Position numbers and translations under genes: made by a program. From assembly GCA_030148775.1 (NCBI GenBank), contig JASBST010000003.1, forward strand, positions 1 to 64,000: a stretch of 64,000 nucleotides of DNA. Reading direction: 5' to 3'. The stretch comes from Thiogranum sp. (GTDB taxonomy: Bacteria; Pseudomonadota; Gammaproteobacteria; DSM-19610). The notes under the pieces were generated by a model. That model had not been told where the DNA came from, ran no database searches, and saw nothing but the letters and a program-made list of their open reading frames with translations. Shown in pieces: positions 16,686 to 24,770 of the stretch (its first letter is position 1; every line of letters starts with the position of its first letter).

Positions 16686-18281
16686 CTATTCGAGATCCGT
16701 TGGGTCGTTGAACAGGACCGGCAACCGAATGCTGCCATGGCCGTACTGCGGAAAACCTTCGGCGGTCGGGTCTCCGGGGTTGAGGTTGGAGGCGGTGTCA
16801 TCGGGCGGGAACAGGACCAGAGACCGTAGGAAGGCGATGATCGCGGAGCGTCCCGCGGCACGCAGCGATAGATAGTTATTCTTCGCCGACTCCGCCTCGC
16901 CGCCATGGCGCACAATGACTTCGTGCAGGTTGATGCTGCGACCGTCATGTCCATACGGCGCCGTGGATCCCACACCCCACAGCGGCTCGGTCATGAACTG
17001 CTGTTGCAGACTGCCGTCGAAATTGCGCTCCCAGAAAGCCGGACCGAGATCGTGGCGCTTGAAGTCCGCGTAGATGCCGCGCACCAGAAACGACTGCGCC
17101 AACGGCCGTTTTAGGGTCGGATACCCGCTACCGTCGTCGATCTGCGCGAACAGGGGCGTGGCGACGGCAAACAAGTTGTTGAAAATCCCGCGCTCGGGAT
17201 CGTAGGCGATTTCGACATCGGCGACCCGGCGGTCGCGCTCGATCGGCAGGTCGGGGATGTGGCAAGCGGTGCAGCCAATGCTCGCCATCAGGCGTTTGCC
17301 GCGCAGCTCCTGCCGGCTTTGCCGGTAAGTGGCCGGCGGGAAATAATTCAGCAGATAAAACTCCAGATGATCGACGAGCGCGACCGGAATCTCATCGTAG
17401 GCGCCGTCGCCGTCGCTGTCCTCGGTGACGCTGTGAACCGGCGGCGCCTCGATGCGGTCGCTGCCGCCGTTCAGCCGCATACCCGCCGGCGTGGTCACAT
17501 CGGCGCCGCCACTAGCGGCGGCAAGGTCGGGGTCGGGTGACTCCAGTCCCATTTCGGCGTTAAACGCGCCCACAACGAATTCGCGGATCGAAATCGTGCT
17601 GCCCTCGGCGAAAAACGGCCGCACCCGCAAATCGGCGTCGACGCCCTCCACAGCCTGCGTGTCTACACGACCGTCCGGATAGGCCACCAGCGTTCCGTAC
17701 GCCACTCCCTTGCTGGCCAGAGTCTGTGACACTACCGCGCTCTGGCGGCGCGCGCGTTGCTGTGCGTTGTCCCGCTGCCGGCGCAGCTCCCGAGTGATTT
17801 CGTCGGCCAGCATCTCCACCAGGCCTAGGCCGAACAAGTGCGGCGCGTCGCGACCGTCGGGGCGGGTGAAGACATCGCCGCCAAACCCGGCGGCGCCGCG
17901 TGGCCGGCCGTGACAGGCGGCGCAGCTGTCGGTCAGTCCCGCCCCGAGCGACGCATCAGCGTTGATATCCCCGACACCGTCGCCGGTACGCGGCCCGAGG
18001 CCCTCGGCCAGGCGGAACTTGCGTTGAAACAGCTGCCGGCCGCGGCGTATCGAGCGGAAGGGGTCGCGCTTTATCACGTAAAGCGAAGAACGTCCGGTAT
18101 AGATATCTCCCCGGCCGGTTCCGATCTGATCGAACAACGACTTCTGAATCCCGGCATTCTCGGTATTGGGGGTCTGGGAAATGTCGTTCAAACCTGCGTG
18201 CAATGCCGACGGCGTCGCAACTGCGCACACGCTCGTCAGCAACAAAGTGCGACCAATGCGGCCGCCGGTGTAGTGCGTCAT
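16686..18281 (-). CDS. Di-heme oxidoreductase, putative peroxidase (DHOR/DUF1111 family)
   Basis: The 531-residue exported protein has a signal peptide ending LHA/GLND and two CxxCH heme c sites, CAACH at 120-124 and CTACH at 337-341. The surrounding sequence (GLGLVEMLADEI, TPLFAQIDDGSG, TEPLWGVGSTAPYGHDGRSINLHEVI) matches the DHOR family related to MauG and di-heme cytochrome c peroxidases. A DSDGDGAYDE segment at 288-297 looks like a calcium-binding loop. It would act in the periplasm in peroxide reduction or oxidation of an unknown substrate. GGAGGAGACTC precedes the ATG. It is part of the block of exported redox proteins and lies divergently from the LuxR gene at 18621. Confidence 0.88.
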   Translation of the reverse strand: MTHYTGGRIGRTLLLTSVCAVATPSALHAGLNDISQTPNTENAGIQKSLFDQIGTGRGDIYTGRSSLYVIKRDPFRSIRRGRQLFQRKFRLAEGLGPRTGDGVGDINADASLGAGLTDSCAACHGRPRGAAGFGGDVFTRPDGRDAPHLFGLGLVEMLADEITRELRRQRDNAQQRARRQSAVVSQTLASKGVAYGTLVAYPDGRVDTQAVEGVDADLRVRPFFAEGSTISIREFVVGAFNAEMGLESPDPDLAAASGGADVTTPAGMRLNGGSDRIEAPPVHSVTEDSDGDGAYDEIPVALVDHLEFYLLNYFPPATYRQSRQELRGKRLMASIGCTACHIPDLPIERDRRVADVEIAYDPERGIFNNLFAVATPLFAQIDDGSGYPTLKRPLAQSFLVRGIYADFKRHDLGPAFWERNFDGSLQQQFMTEPLWGVGSTAPYGHDGRSINLHEVIVRHGGEAESAKNNYLSLRAAGRSAIIAFLRSLVLFPPDDTASNLNPGDPTAEGFPQYGHGSIRLPVLFNDPTDLE

Positions 18282-18620
18282 GAGTCTCCTCCTGCCATTT
18301 TTCTGAGTCTTGCGACCTTTCAGTTGAAGGCCAAAAACCTACAAAGTGCAGGTCCACCATAACCGCGCGGAGGCGCCGAAACAGCTGGGCCGGAGGTTAG
18401 TTTTTTATCAAGTGTTCAGTGACATAGCTGATCTTAGGTTCAACAAACAGGATGTCGGACATAGCCCCCACTAGACAAACGTCCAATGAAAGCACGCCAA
18501 TTCCGCCGCAGCCTTGACCGCGGGTCCAATGCAGGGTTGCCACAAACTTGCTAAATTCTATTTATAACTGGTTAAAAAAAGACGGGTACAAGCCAAGTTG
18601 ACGGACGCAGGAGGGCTGGT
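18282..18620. other. Divergent control region between di-heme oxidoreductase and LuxR genes
   Basis: This 339-bp region without a gene is locally AT-rich, especially 18395-18440 and 18546-18590. TTGCCA at 18537 and the TATTTATAAC stretch near 18559-18568 may form the promoter of the rightward LuxR gene, although their spacing is not ideal. GCAGGAGGG just before 18621 is its ribosome-binding site. No clear LuxR-type palindrome was found. Confidence 0.45.
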
Positions 18621-19394
18621 GTGTCAAAAAATACAATACAGAAACTTTTTATACTTTCGCGGCAGGACATCACTATAGAGGGCATTCGCCACATTCTGGA
18701 GCGTGAATGCGAATGCACCATCGTGACTTGCGTGGAGCCGGGCGACTCCTGTTTGCAGCGCTTTCGCAACACCCGCCCCGACCTCTTGTTCATGCACCAG
18801 GAAGCGCTGGACTTCTACCCGTTCGACATTGTCGGCCGCCTACGCGAGTACCAGGCGAATCTGCCGATCCTGCTGTTCGGTCGCGGCCTGGCGGAGGACC
18901 GCCTGCTCGGTTATCTGCGCGAGTCGAAAATCCAGGGGTACCTCAGCGAACAGATGCGCTCGCAGGACTGGGTGGAGGCCGTGCGCGAAGTGACGGCGGG
19001 CCGCCTCTGGCTCGACCGGCCGTTGATGGATCGCCTGGTACGCGATTCCCTGGAGCTCGAAAAGATGATCAACAGCGTCATCGAGGACCGCCTGCACGCG
19101 CTGAAAGTCTCTCTCACGCCGCGCGAAGTGGAGATTCTCCAGCTGGTTCTCGAAGGGCTGGCGACCCGCGATATCGCCGACAGGATCTGTCTGTCCGAGC
19201 AGAGTGTTAAACTGCACCTGAGTCGTTTATTCAAGAAACTCGACGTGAACAACCGCTCGCAGATGATACTGGCGGTATTTCAGCAGATCTGCCCGGTCTC
19301 AAATGTCATCCGCCTGATCCACAACTTCCTCGACAAACGACGCATCGCCCAGGGCAAGACGCCATTGATTCCCGATCCGCTGGTGGGCAACTAG
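18621..19394 (+). CDS. LuxR-family regulator with degenerate receiver domain (CsgD/VpsT-like layout)
   Basis: The 257-residue protein has an N-terminal receiver-like domain (residues about 8-130) and a C-terminal LuxR DNA-binding domain (LTPREVEILQLVLEGLATRDIADRI). The second part of the helix-turn-helix is CLSEQSVKLHLSRLFKKL. The usual phospho-acceptor Asp is replaced in RPDLLFMHQEA and the acidic pair at the start is SRQD. It is therefore unlikely to be controlled by ordinary phosphorylation and may bind a ligand or c-di-GMP as CsgD/VpsT relatives do. The GTG start has GGAGGG upstream. It faces the PQQ-like gene, and the position within the accessory block suggests it regulates it. Confidence 0.87.
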   Translation: MSKNTIQKLFILSRQDITIEGIRHILERECECTIVTCVEPGDSCLQRFRNTRPDLLFMHQEALDFYPFDIVGRLREYQANLPILLFGRGLAEDRLLGYLRESKIQGYLSEQMRSQDWVEAVREVTAGRLWLDRPLMDRLVRDSLELEKMINSVIEDRLHALKVSLTPREVEILQLVLEGLATRDIADRICLSEQSVKLHLSRLFKKLDVNNRSQMILAVFQQICPVSNVIRLIHNFLDKRRIAQGKTPLIPDPLVGN

Positions 19395-19411
19395 TCCGTC
19401 GCCTTCGCGGC

Positions 19412-19458
19412 AAAAAAATCCCGGTCGCCGCCAGCGACAAACTGGACAACGACCGGGA
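19412..19458 (-). terminator. Intrinsic terminator of the SoxB-like/PQQ-like operon
   Basis: On the minus strand TCCCGGTCG (19450-19458) pairs with CGACCGGGA (19419-19427), a 9-bp stem with a 22-nt loop, followed by seven T residues (19412-19418). It lies about 45 bp after the stop of the PQQ-like gene. Confidence 0.7.
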
Positions 19459-19503
19459 ATCTGTTACTTCAGTTACTGTTTACGATGCACGCGGACTGAA
19501 CGA

Positions 19504-22500
19504 CTAGTCGTCCGTTCCGCCGATCACCTCGGCCACCGGCATGGCCGAGACCCAGCCCCAGGAATTGCCGATATACAGGGTCTTACCGGCGACCACGGGG
19601 TTGTTGTAGGTGAACGATCCGCCCACCCGTTTCCAGTTGAGGATTTCGCCATCTTCGGCGTCGAAGGTATACAGATCGGGCCCGACCGGCTGGATCAGCT
19701 TGTCCTTGACCACCACGCCCGGGCCCCAGCTCATGCGCCCGGCCTCAGCCGTCACCGGTGTCTGCCAACGGAGGCTGCCGTCTTCGGTCTCCAGCGCATT
19801 GACAGTATTGTCCAACGGGTTGGCGAAATAACACACCTCATCGTTGACCACCGGCGTGGGCGCGACGAATCCCAGCGGGAATTCGCCGCTGCCGAGCACG
19901 CGCGTCCAGACCACCGCGCCGCTGGTGCCATCCAGACCATAGGTCAGGATGGTGGCGGTGTTGGCGACCGGATCGGCGTCGATCAGTACGCTGCCGATGA
20001 CCAGGTTCTCTTTGACGTCGACCGCCGGCGAAACGGCGGCGAAACCGGTCGAGGCGATATTGAACCCCGACAGCGGTTGGGTCCAGACGATCTCGGCAGT
20101 CTCCAGGTTGATGGCCGTGATCTGACTGGGCCTGGCGGTGCCGACCACCATCAGGTCGGGGGCATTGCCCTTGCCGCGAACGATATTGGCCGAGGAAATG
20201 GCGTTGAAACCCAACTTCAGTACCGGATTTCCGTCGGCGTCCATGAACGGGGCTTGCGGGGTTCCGCTATTGGCATCGACGGCATAGACCTTCCCCTGGC
20301 CGTTGACCCACAGCACGTCGCCCTGATGATAAAGCGGCGTCATGCCACTGGTGCCGGGCCCGGTGTAGAAGGTCCAGCGCTCGGTCCCGGTGCGCGGGTC
20401 CAGTCCGGTGAGGTGCTGCAGGCTGGCGCCCACGGTGAAGGGATCGCCGCGACTGAAGTCACCGGTGCCGCCCAGGTTGGTCCACTGATCGCCACCGCCG
20501 ACAATCACCGTATTGGGTGTAACCAGCGGCTGGCCGAAATTGGCGTTGAAGGTACGGTAACGCCAGATCTCCCGGCCGCTGCGGGCATTGAGCGCGTGAA
20601 TGGTGAAGCGATCGCTGCCGGCATAAATCGCGCCCCTGGCCGCGGCCAGCCCGCTGCCGACGCCAAATGCCAGATGGGTCATCATGGTCGCTTCCTCGGT
20701 GCCATAGATATCCTCGTCCAGCGGCGGCGCGCTCAGCGGCAAGGCGTCGGTCAGCGCGGTCTGCCAGCGACTGGCCTTGGGGCCTTTGGGCGAAACAGCG
20801 TTGTTGTCCGGCCCGCCGGCGTAGTACAGCCAGGTCGCCGGGAAGGTCCGGCTCTCCGAGCGCGAGGGGGACGCACCGCTTTGGAATTCCGCCCGCTGCG
20901 GCGGCGGTACCACCTCCGGCGGCAGCCCGCCGGTGAAGCCCGGCGTGGTGGTGACGAAATCCACCGGTGCCGCAAACACCCAGCCGGAAATCGAGCTCAG
21001 ATACATCTGACCGCCGACCACGACTGGCTGGGTGACGCCGAACAGCGCGAACAGGCCCACCGTGACAAAATCGTTGAGGATTTCGCCGCTGGCGGCATCG
21101 AAGGTAAGGATGTGCCGCCCGGTCGTCTGGATCACCTTGCCGTCGACATAGACCGCCGCACCGCGCGGACGTTCGGCGCCGGGATCATCCGGGTTACTGA
21201 TATCGGTCACCCACAACACGGCGCCGGTCTGGGCGTCGAGCGCCTGAAAAGTCTGGTTTATGGTGTTGCCCGCATACATCACGTTGTCGTGAATCATCGG
21301 CACGCTGGCCTTGAACCCGGGCGGATTGTCGCCTTCGCCCATCAGCGTATTCCACAACAGTGAACCGGTGGCCGCGTCGATGGCCATGGCCTGTAGATTA
21401 TTGGTGCCGCCGATATCGCTGAACACCGTAGTGAAAACCCGACCCAGCGTCGGATCGACCGCCACGGGGGTGTCGCCGGGGGAATTGGCCGTCGCATTGG
21501 GCGGCGTGAACTCCCAGGCCAGAGTGGGGTTTGCCGGATTGGTGACATCCATGGCCAGAATGCGCCGCGGACGGATGGTGCCGTAAATGACCAGTTTGCG
21601 CCCGGCACTGGTCTCGTACCAGTTCGGCGACGCCAGTCCGGCAAAGCCGTTGCCCGGGTTTTTCGTGAACCCCTGCTGCGCACCGCTGGCCGCGTCGAGC
21701 ACGAAAAATTCACCGGCGCCAGTGGTGACATAGAGCCTGTGGTTGTCGAAAATCGCCGCCGGCCGAGCCGCGTTGCGGGTGGAGAAACGCCACATTTCCG
21801 CCCCGGTCACTCCATCGAGCGCCACCACAGCGCCGAAACTGGCGCCGCGATCATGCTCCTGGCCGTTGGCAAAGCGGATCGTGTTCTGGATATTGAAGGC
21901 GGCATCACCCACAGTGATGAACACCACCGGGCGACCGCCCAGCTCACGCACCACCGTCTGCCCCATGCCGGCGACATTGACCAGATTGTGGCGCCAGATC
22001 ACACGACCGGTACGCGCATCGATGGCATCCACTTCGTGGCGACCGAGCTGCGCATAGACAATGCCGCTGGCGACCGACACGCCCATGACCTCGCCGAGGA
22101 ACTGGCCGGTGCGCGAGGCCCAGCCTTCCGGGTTGCCGAAGGTTTCCGAGGCGCGCGCGGCGCGCAGGAAATCCAGCCCGGTCAGGGGCGCGGCCCAGAA
22201 GACGCCGCGATTGGGGAAGCGGTTGGGATCACCGCTGGCGGGAAACACCGGATTGTGCCTTTGGTCGAAGCCGTACTGCGGCCAGCTGCTGGGAAAGGCC
22301 GCGGCACCGCTGGAATAAGTCTCGGCGGGGCCTGTGTTCGCCTCCAACACGCCGTTGGACGGTGGCACGCAGTTGAACATATCGGCCGATTGCAGCACCT
22401 GCGGGGTGCAGGTGGGCAGATTGGCGCCGGGCTTGGCCTGCGCGCCAAACGACAGCAGTAGGGTGATACCCGTCAATGCGCTCAAGCATCTGCGGGCGAG

Positions 22501-22515
22501 CCTGTAGTGGTTCAT
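19504..22515 (-). CDS. Large exported PQQ-like double beta-propeller protein
   Basis: The 1003-residue protein has a signal peptide ending GAQA/KPG and two similar propeller halves (roughly 60-530 and 550-1000). Each half opens with a W-containing strand (SSWPQYGFDQRHNPVF; ATWLYYAGGPDNNAV). Each has blades with the PQQ-like pattern such as VDAIDARTGRVIWRHN, IHALNARSGREIWRYR, FQALDAQTGAVLWVTD, VNALETEDGSLRWQTP. This is the fold of quinoprotein dehydrogenases and of tetrathionate hydrolase, but a single propeller of about 500-600 residues is usual, so the doubling is notable. No heme site is present. The substrate is unknown. It is the second gene of an operon with the SoxB-like protein, 57 bp downstream. 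Confidence 0.85.
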   Translation of the reverse strand: MNHYRLARRCLSALTGITLLLSFGAQAKPGANLPTCTPQVLQSADMFNCVPPSNGVLEANTGPAETYSSGAAAFPSSWPQYGFDQRHNPVFPASGDPNRFPNRGVFWAAPLTGLDFLRAARASETFGNPEGWASRTGQFLGEVMGVSVASGIVYAQLGRHEVDAIDARTGRVIWRHNLVNVAGMGQTVVRELGGRPVVFITVGDAAFNIQNTIRFANGQEHDRGASFGAVVALDGVTGAEMWRFSTRNAARPAAIFDNHRLYVTTGAGEFFVLDAASGAQQGFTKNPGNGFAGLASPNWYETSAGRKLVIYGTIRPRRILAMDVTNPANPTLAWEFTPPNATANSPGDTPVAVDPTLGRVFTTVFSDIGGTNNLQAMAIDAATGSLLWNTLMGEGDNPPGFKASVPMIHDNVMYAGNTINQTFQALDAQTGAVLWVTDISNPDDPGAERPRGAAVYVDGKVIQTTGRHILTFDAASGEILNDFVTVGLFALFGVTQPVVVGGQMYLSSISGWVFAAPVDFVTTTPGFTGGLPPEVVPPPQRAEFQSGASPSRSESRTFPATWLYYAGGPDNNAVSPKGPKASRWQTALTDALPLSAPPLDEDIYGTEEATMMTHLAFGVGSGLAAARGAIYAGSDRFTIHALNARSGREIWRYRTFNANFGQPLVTPNTVIVGGGDQWTNLGGTGDFSRGDPFTVGASLQHLTGLDPRTGTERWTFYTGPGTSGMTPLYHQGDVLWVNGQGKVYAVDANSGTPQAPFMDADGNPVLKLGFNAISSANIVRGKGNAPDLMVVGTARPSQITAINLETAEIVWTQPLSGFNIASTGFAAVSPAVDVKENLVIGSVLIDADPVANTATILTYGLDGTSGAVVWTRVLGSGEFPLGFVAPTPVVNDEVCYFANPLDNTVNALETEDGSLRWQTPVTAEAGRMSWGPGVVVKDKLIQPVGPDLYTFDAEDGEILNWKRVGGSFTYNNPVVAGKTLYIGNSWGWVSAMPVAEVIGGTDD

Positions 22516-22572
22516 CTTCTCTCTCCTCAGCTGGTTCTATGTGTCACGTTTGCTTTAGTTTTCTGCGCCGGA

Positions 22573-24423
22573 TCAATCAGGCGCCAGTACACCGCGCAAC
22601 GGTTGGATTTCGGGATTTTCGAAAACCGGCGGCGGGAAAGTGCCGAGCAATTCGGTGCGGCCCATTTGCGGACTCACCGGACCGGAGGTCTGCAGATAGT
22701 CCGCAACCACTTCGGTCGGATCCTTGACCGAACCGTCGGGATTTGTGATCACCGTAACGTTCTGCACATCGCGGAACGCGCCGATGCGGTTGGGTTCGAG
22801 ATCGAAAAAGTAACCGGTAATCGAGTACGCCCGATTCGGATCCAGGGGTTGACCGTTAACTTGCACGTCGACGGCGCGATCTCCGAAAGCCGCGTTGGGA
22901 TCGACGTCATAAGTCACGCCGCTGAAACCGAACAGCCAACCACCGCCCCAGTCGAACGGGTCGGAATCTAGCGAACCGCGGATAGTCGCTTCCAGCGCGG
23001 TCTTTAGCTGCGAACCCAGTATTTCACCGGTCGCCAGCTGGGCGCCGGCATTAAGGTACGTGTAAAGATCACCGAGGGTGATCTCACCGGGACGCACGTA
23101 AGTGCCGTAACGGAAACCGCGGATGGTGCCGATTTCGGTTCCCCCCTGCTGGCGAAAGGCGTCGGTGATGAATGCGTGGGAAGTCCCTTCCAGCACGCCG
23201 GGGATAACCGACGCTGGCGTAATGCCGTTGGCAAAGTTGCCGCGATACAATTCACGCCCGGCGATTCCGACCACCGTATCGATCGGCGTATCGAGCACAT
23301 GCCCGCTGATCGGGTTGACGTGCGGCTGGAACTGCGGACCACTCAGAAACGGCGCGCGGACCTGGGCGACCAGTGCGGCGGTCTCGGGATCCTCCGGTTG
23401 ATCCTCTATCGCGATATAGTCGTAGTCGTGACCGACAATCTCGAACTTCGCACCGTCGCGCTTCGCCCTGGCGGTGCGCTTGACGAACAGATCGAGCTTG
23501 GCCAGACGCGAACCGCCCCAGCCGATCTCCGCGGCGAGCACTTTGTTGACCGGCGTTATTACCAGCTCGGGTGTTTCCTCGTGCATATCCGAGCAGAGCA
23601 CGACATCCACACCGGGGATACGGTCGACCAGTAGCGTGTTTTTCGCCAGTCCGAGTTCCGACAACAGGACGACGATGTCGACTTTCTCCTCATTGCGAAG
23701 AATGTCTATCGACTCCTCCAGCTCGGCTTCGCCGTCGGTGAATACCAGCCCGACGTTTGCCGTGGGCACCGCCGGCAGCCCGCGCTCGGCGGTCAGGCCG
23801 ATAACGCCGATCTTGACGCCCTTGACCCGATAAACCCGGTGCGGCGGAAAGATCCGCTCGCCGGTGTCGGCATCGTAAGCGTTTGCCGCCATCACACCCC
23901 AGCGCCCCGACCCGAACAGTTCGACGGCACGGTCTTTACCGTACAGCCAGTCCCAGTTACCGGGTGCATAACCGTCGATACCGAAAGTGTCGAGCACATC
24001 GACAATGGCCTGTCCCGAGGTGTACAGCACTTCGGCACTGCCCTGTAGCGTATCTCCCGCATTAAACAGCAACGCTTGCGGGTTGCGCTTACGGATTTGC
24101 TTGATGACGTAGGCTTCCCGGGCCAGTCCGGATTCCTGAAACTCGGCAACGTCACCGCGACGTAAATTCGGCCGCGGCACCATGGTCCCGTGGTGATCGC
24201 CGATCTCCATCAGCGTGATGAGCTTGGCTCCGCGAATGACCTCGGCGTCGCCATCGGCCAGCGCCGGCACGGATACTGCGGCCAACAAGTGCGCGCCCAG
24301 CAGTGACAGGGCACCGCGCCAGAGCCGGCCGCGCCGTGACAGACGCGATTGTCGCTGTTGCACATCGTCGCGTACCGCGCGCCGGCACCGGTCAGCGAGG
24401 GGCGTATTTGACTTCTTGTTCAT
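22573..24423 (-). CDS. SoxB-like / 5'-nucleotidase-family metallophosphatase with altered metal ligands
   Basis: The 616-residue exported protein begins MNKKSNTP. It has SRRGRLWRGALSLLG at residues 29-43, resembling a twin-arginine signal, ending ALA/DGDAE. The metallophosphatase core shows DHH (76-78), NAGDTLQG (GD at 123-124) and GNWDWLYG (155-162), the last resembling the SoxB GHWEFTYG motif. The third and fourth motifs are changed: LSELG replaces the His-containing LSHxG (residue 256 Glu), and CSDMHEE replaces GGHTHD (279 Asp, 281 His). The C-terminal 5'-nucleotidase domain is complete. SoxB hydrolyses the sulfonate from SoxY-bound cysteine; activity here is unproven. The start is supported by GTAGGAGGACTGCTA. 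It leads the operon with the PQQ-like protein. Confidence 0.85.
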   Translation of the reverse strand: MNKKSNTPLADRCRRAVRDDVQQRQSRLSRRGRLWRGALSLLGAHLLAAVSVPALADGDAEVIRGAKLITLMEIGDHHGTMVPRPNLRRGDVAEFQESGLAREAYVIKQIRKRNPQALLFNAGDTLQGSAEVLYTSGQAIVDVLDTFGIDGYAPGNWDWLYGKDRAVELFGSGRWGVMAANAYDADTGERIFPPHRVYRVKGVKIGVIGLTAERGLPAVPTANVGLVFTDGEAELEESIDILRNEEKVDIVVLLSELGLAKNTLLVDRIPGVDVVLCSDMHEETPELVITPVNKVLAAEIGWGGSRLAKLDLFVKRTARAKRDGAKFEIVGHDYDYIAIEDQPEDPETAALVAQVRAPFLSGPQFQPHVNPISGHVLDTPIDTVVGIAGRELYRGNFANGITPASVIPGVLEGTSHAFITDAFRQQGGTEIGTIRGFRYGTYVRPGEITLGDLYTYLNAGAQLATGEILGSQLKTALEATIRGSLDSDPFDWGGGWLFGFSGVTYDVDPNAAFGDRAVDVQVNGQPLDPNRAYSITGYFFDLEPNRIGAFRDVQNVTVITNPDGSVKDPTEVVADYLQTSGPVSPQMGRTELLGTFPPPVFENPEIQPLRGVLAPD

Positions 24424-24770
24424 TAGCAGTCCTCCTACAGAACTCTGGGGTTTGTCCCGCTGGTTCGCCGGAAAAGTCAGGCGTAAAGTGGTGCAGCGGC
24501 ACCTCGAAATGCGGCAATGTCTGCAATGAAAACTTAAGTACCCGAACCCGGTCTCAACAACCTGGGACGATGGCGGGTAAGAGTGGAAGAACCCCTCCAA
24601 CCGCCTGGGTTGCGTCGTTTAAAACACCAGCAAGTTACGAGGTTACGCGCGAGGAAAACGCGGCGTTTTTTATTGGAAAAGGAACAAAACCAGAAAATAA
24701 AAAACGAGCGCGTCAGAAAGCGCTGTCGGCAAAGGCGAAGTGGAGATAAATTTTACCGGAGAGTTTTGGT
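24424..24770. other. Control region upstream of the SoxB-like gene
   Basis: These 347 bp lie between two leftward genes. They carry the ribosome-binding site of the SoxB-like gene, presumably its promoter, and a terminator for the upstream regulator. An open frame for 59 basic residues on the plus strand (24570-24749, MAGKSGRTPPTAW...SAKAKWR, GGGA upstream) is the only other coding possibility; it has no recognised relatives and overlaps the terminator. Confidence 0.4.
24699..24724 (-). terminator. Possible intrinsic terminator of the GAF-LuxR regulator gene
   Basis: On the minus strand AGCGC (24720-24724) pairs with GCGCT (24707-24711) across an 8-nt loop, followed by CG and then TTTTTT (24699-24704). 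The stem is short, so strength is doubtful, but its position about 47 bp past the stop at 24771 fits. Confidence 0.45.

Noticed and set aside
22785-22800. GGTTCGA-like T-loop sequence suggesting a tRNA
   Set aside because: It lies inside the SoxB-like coding region without acceptor stem or anticodon arm; no tRNA was found in the window.
24570-24749. 59-residue basic open frame (MAGKSGRTPPTAW...) between the SoxB-like and GAF-LuxR genes
   Set aside because: It has a weak ribosome-binding site and a plausible composition, but no relatives recognised and it overlaps a likely terminator; left unannotated.
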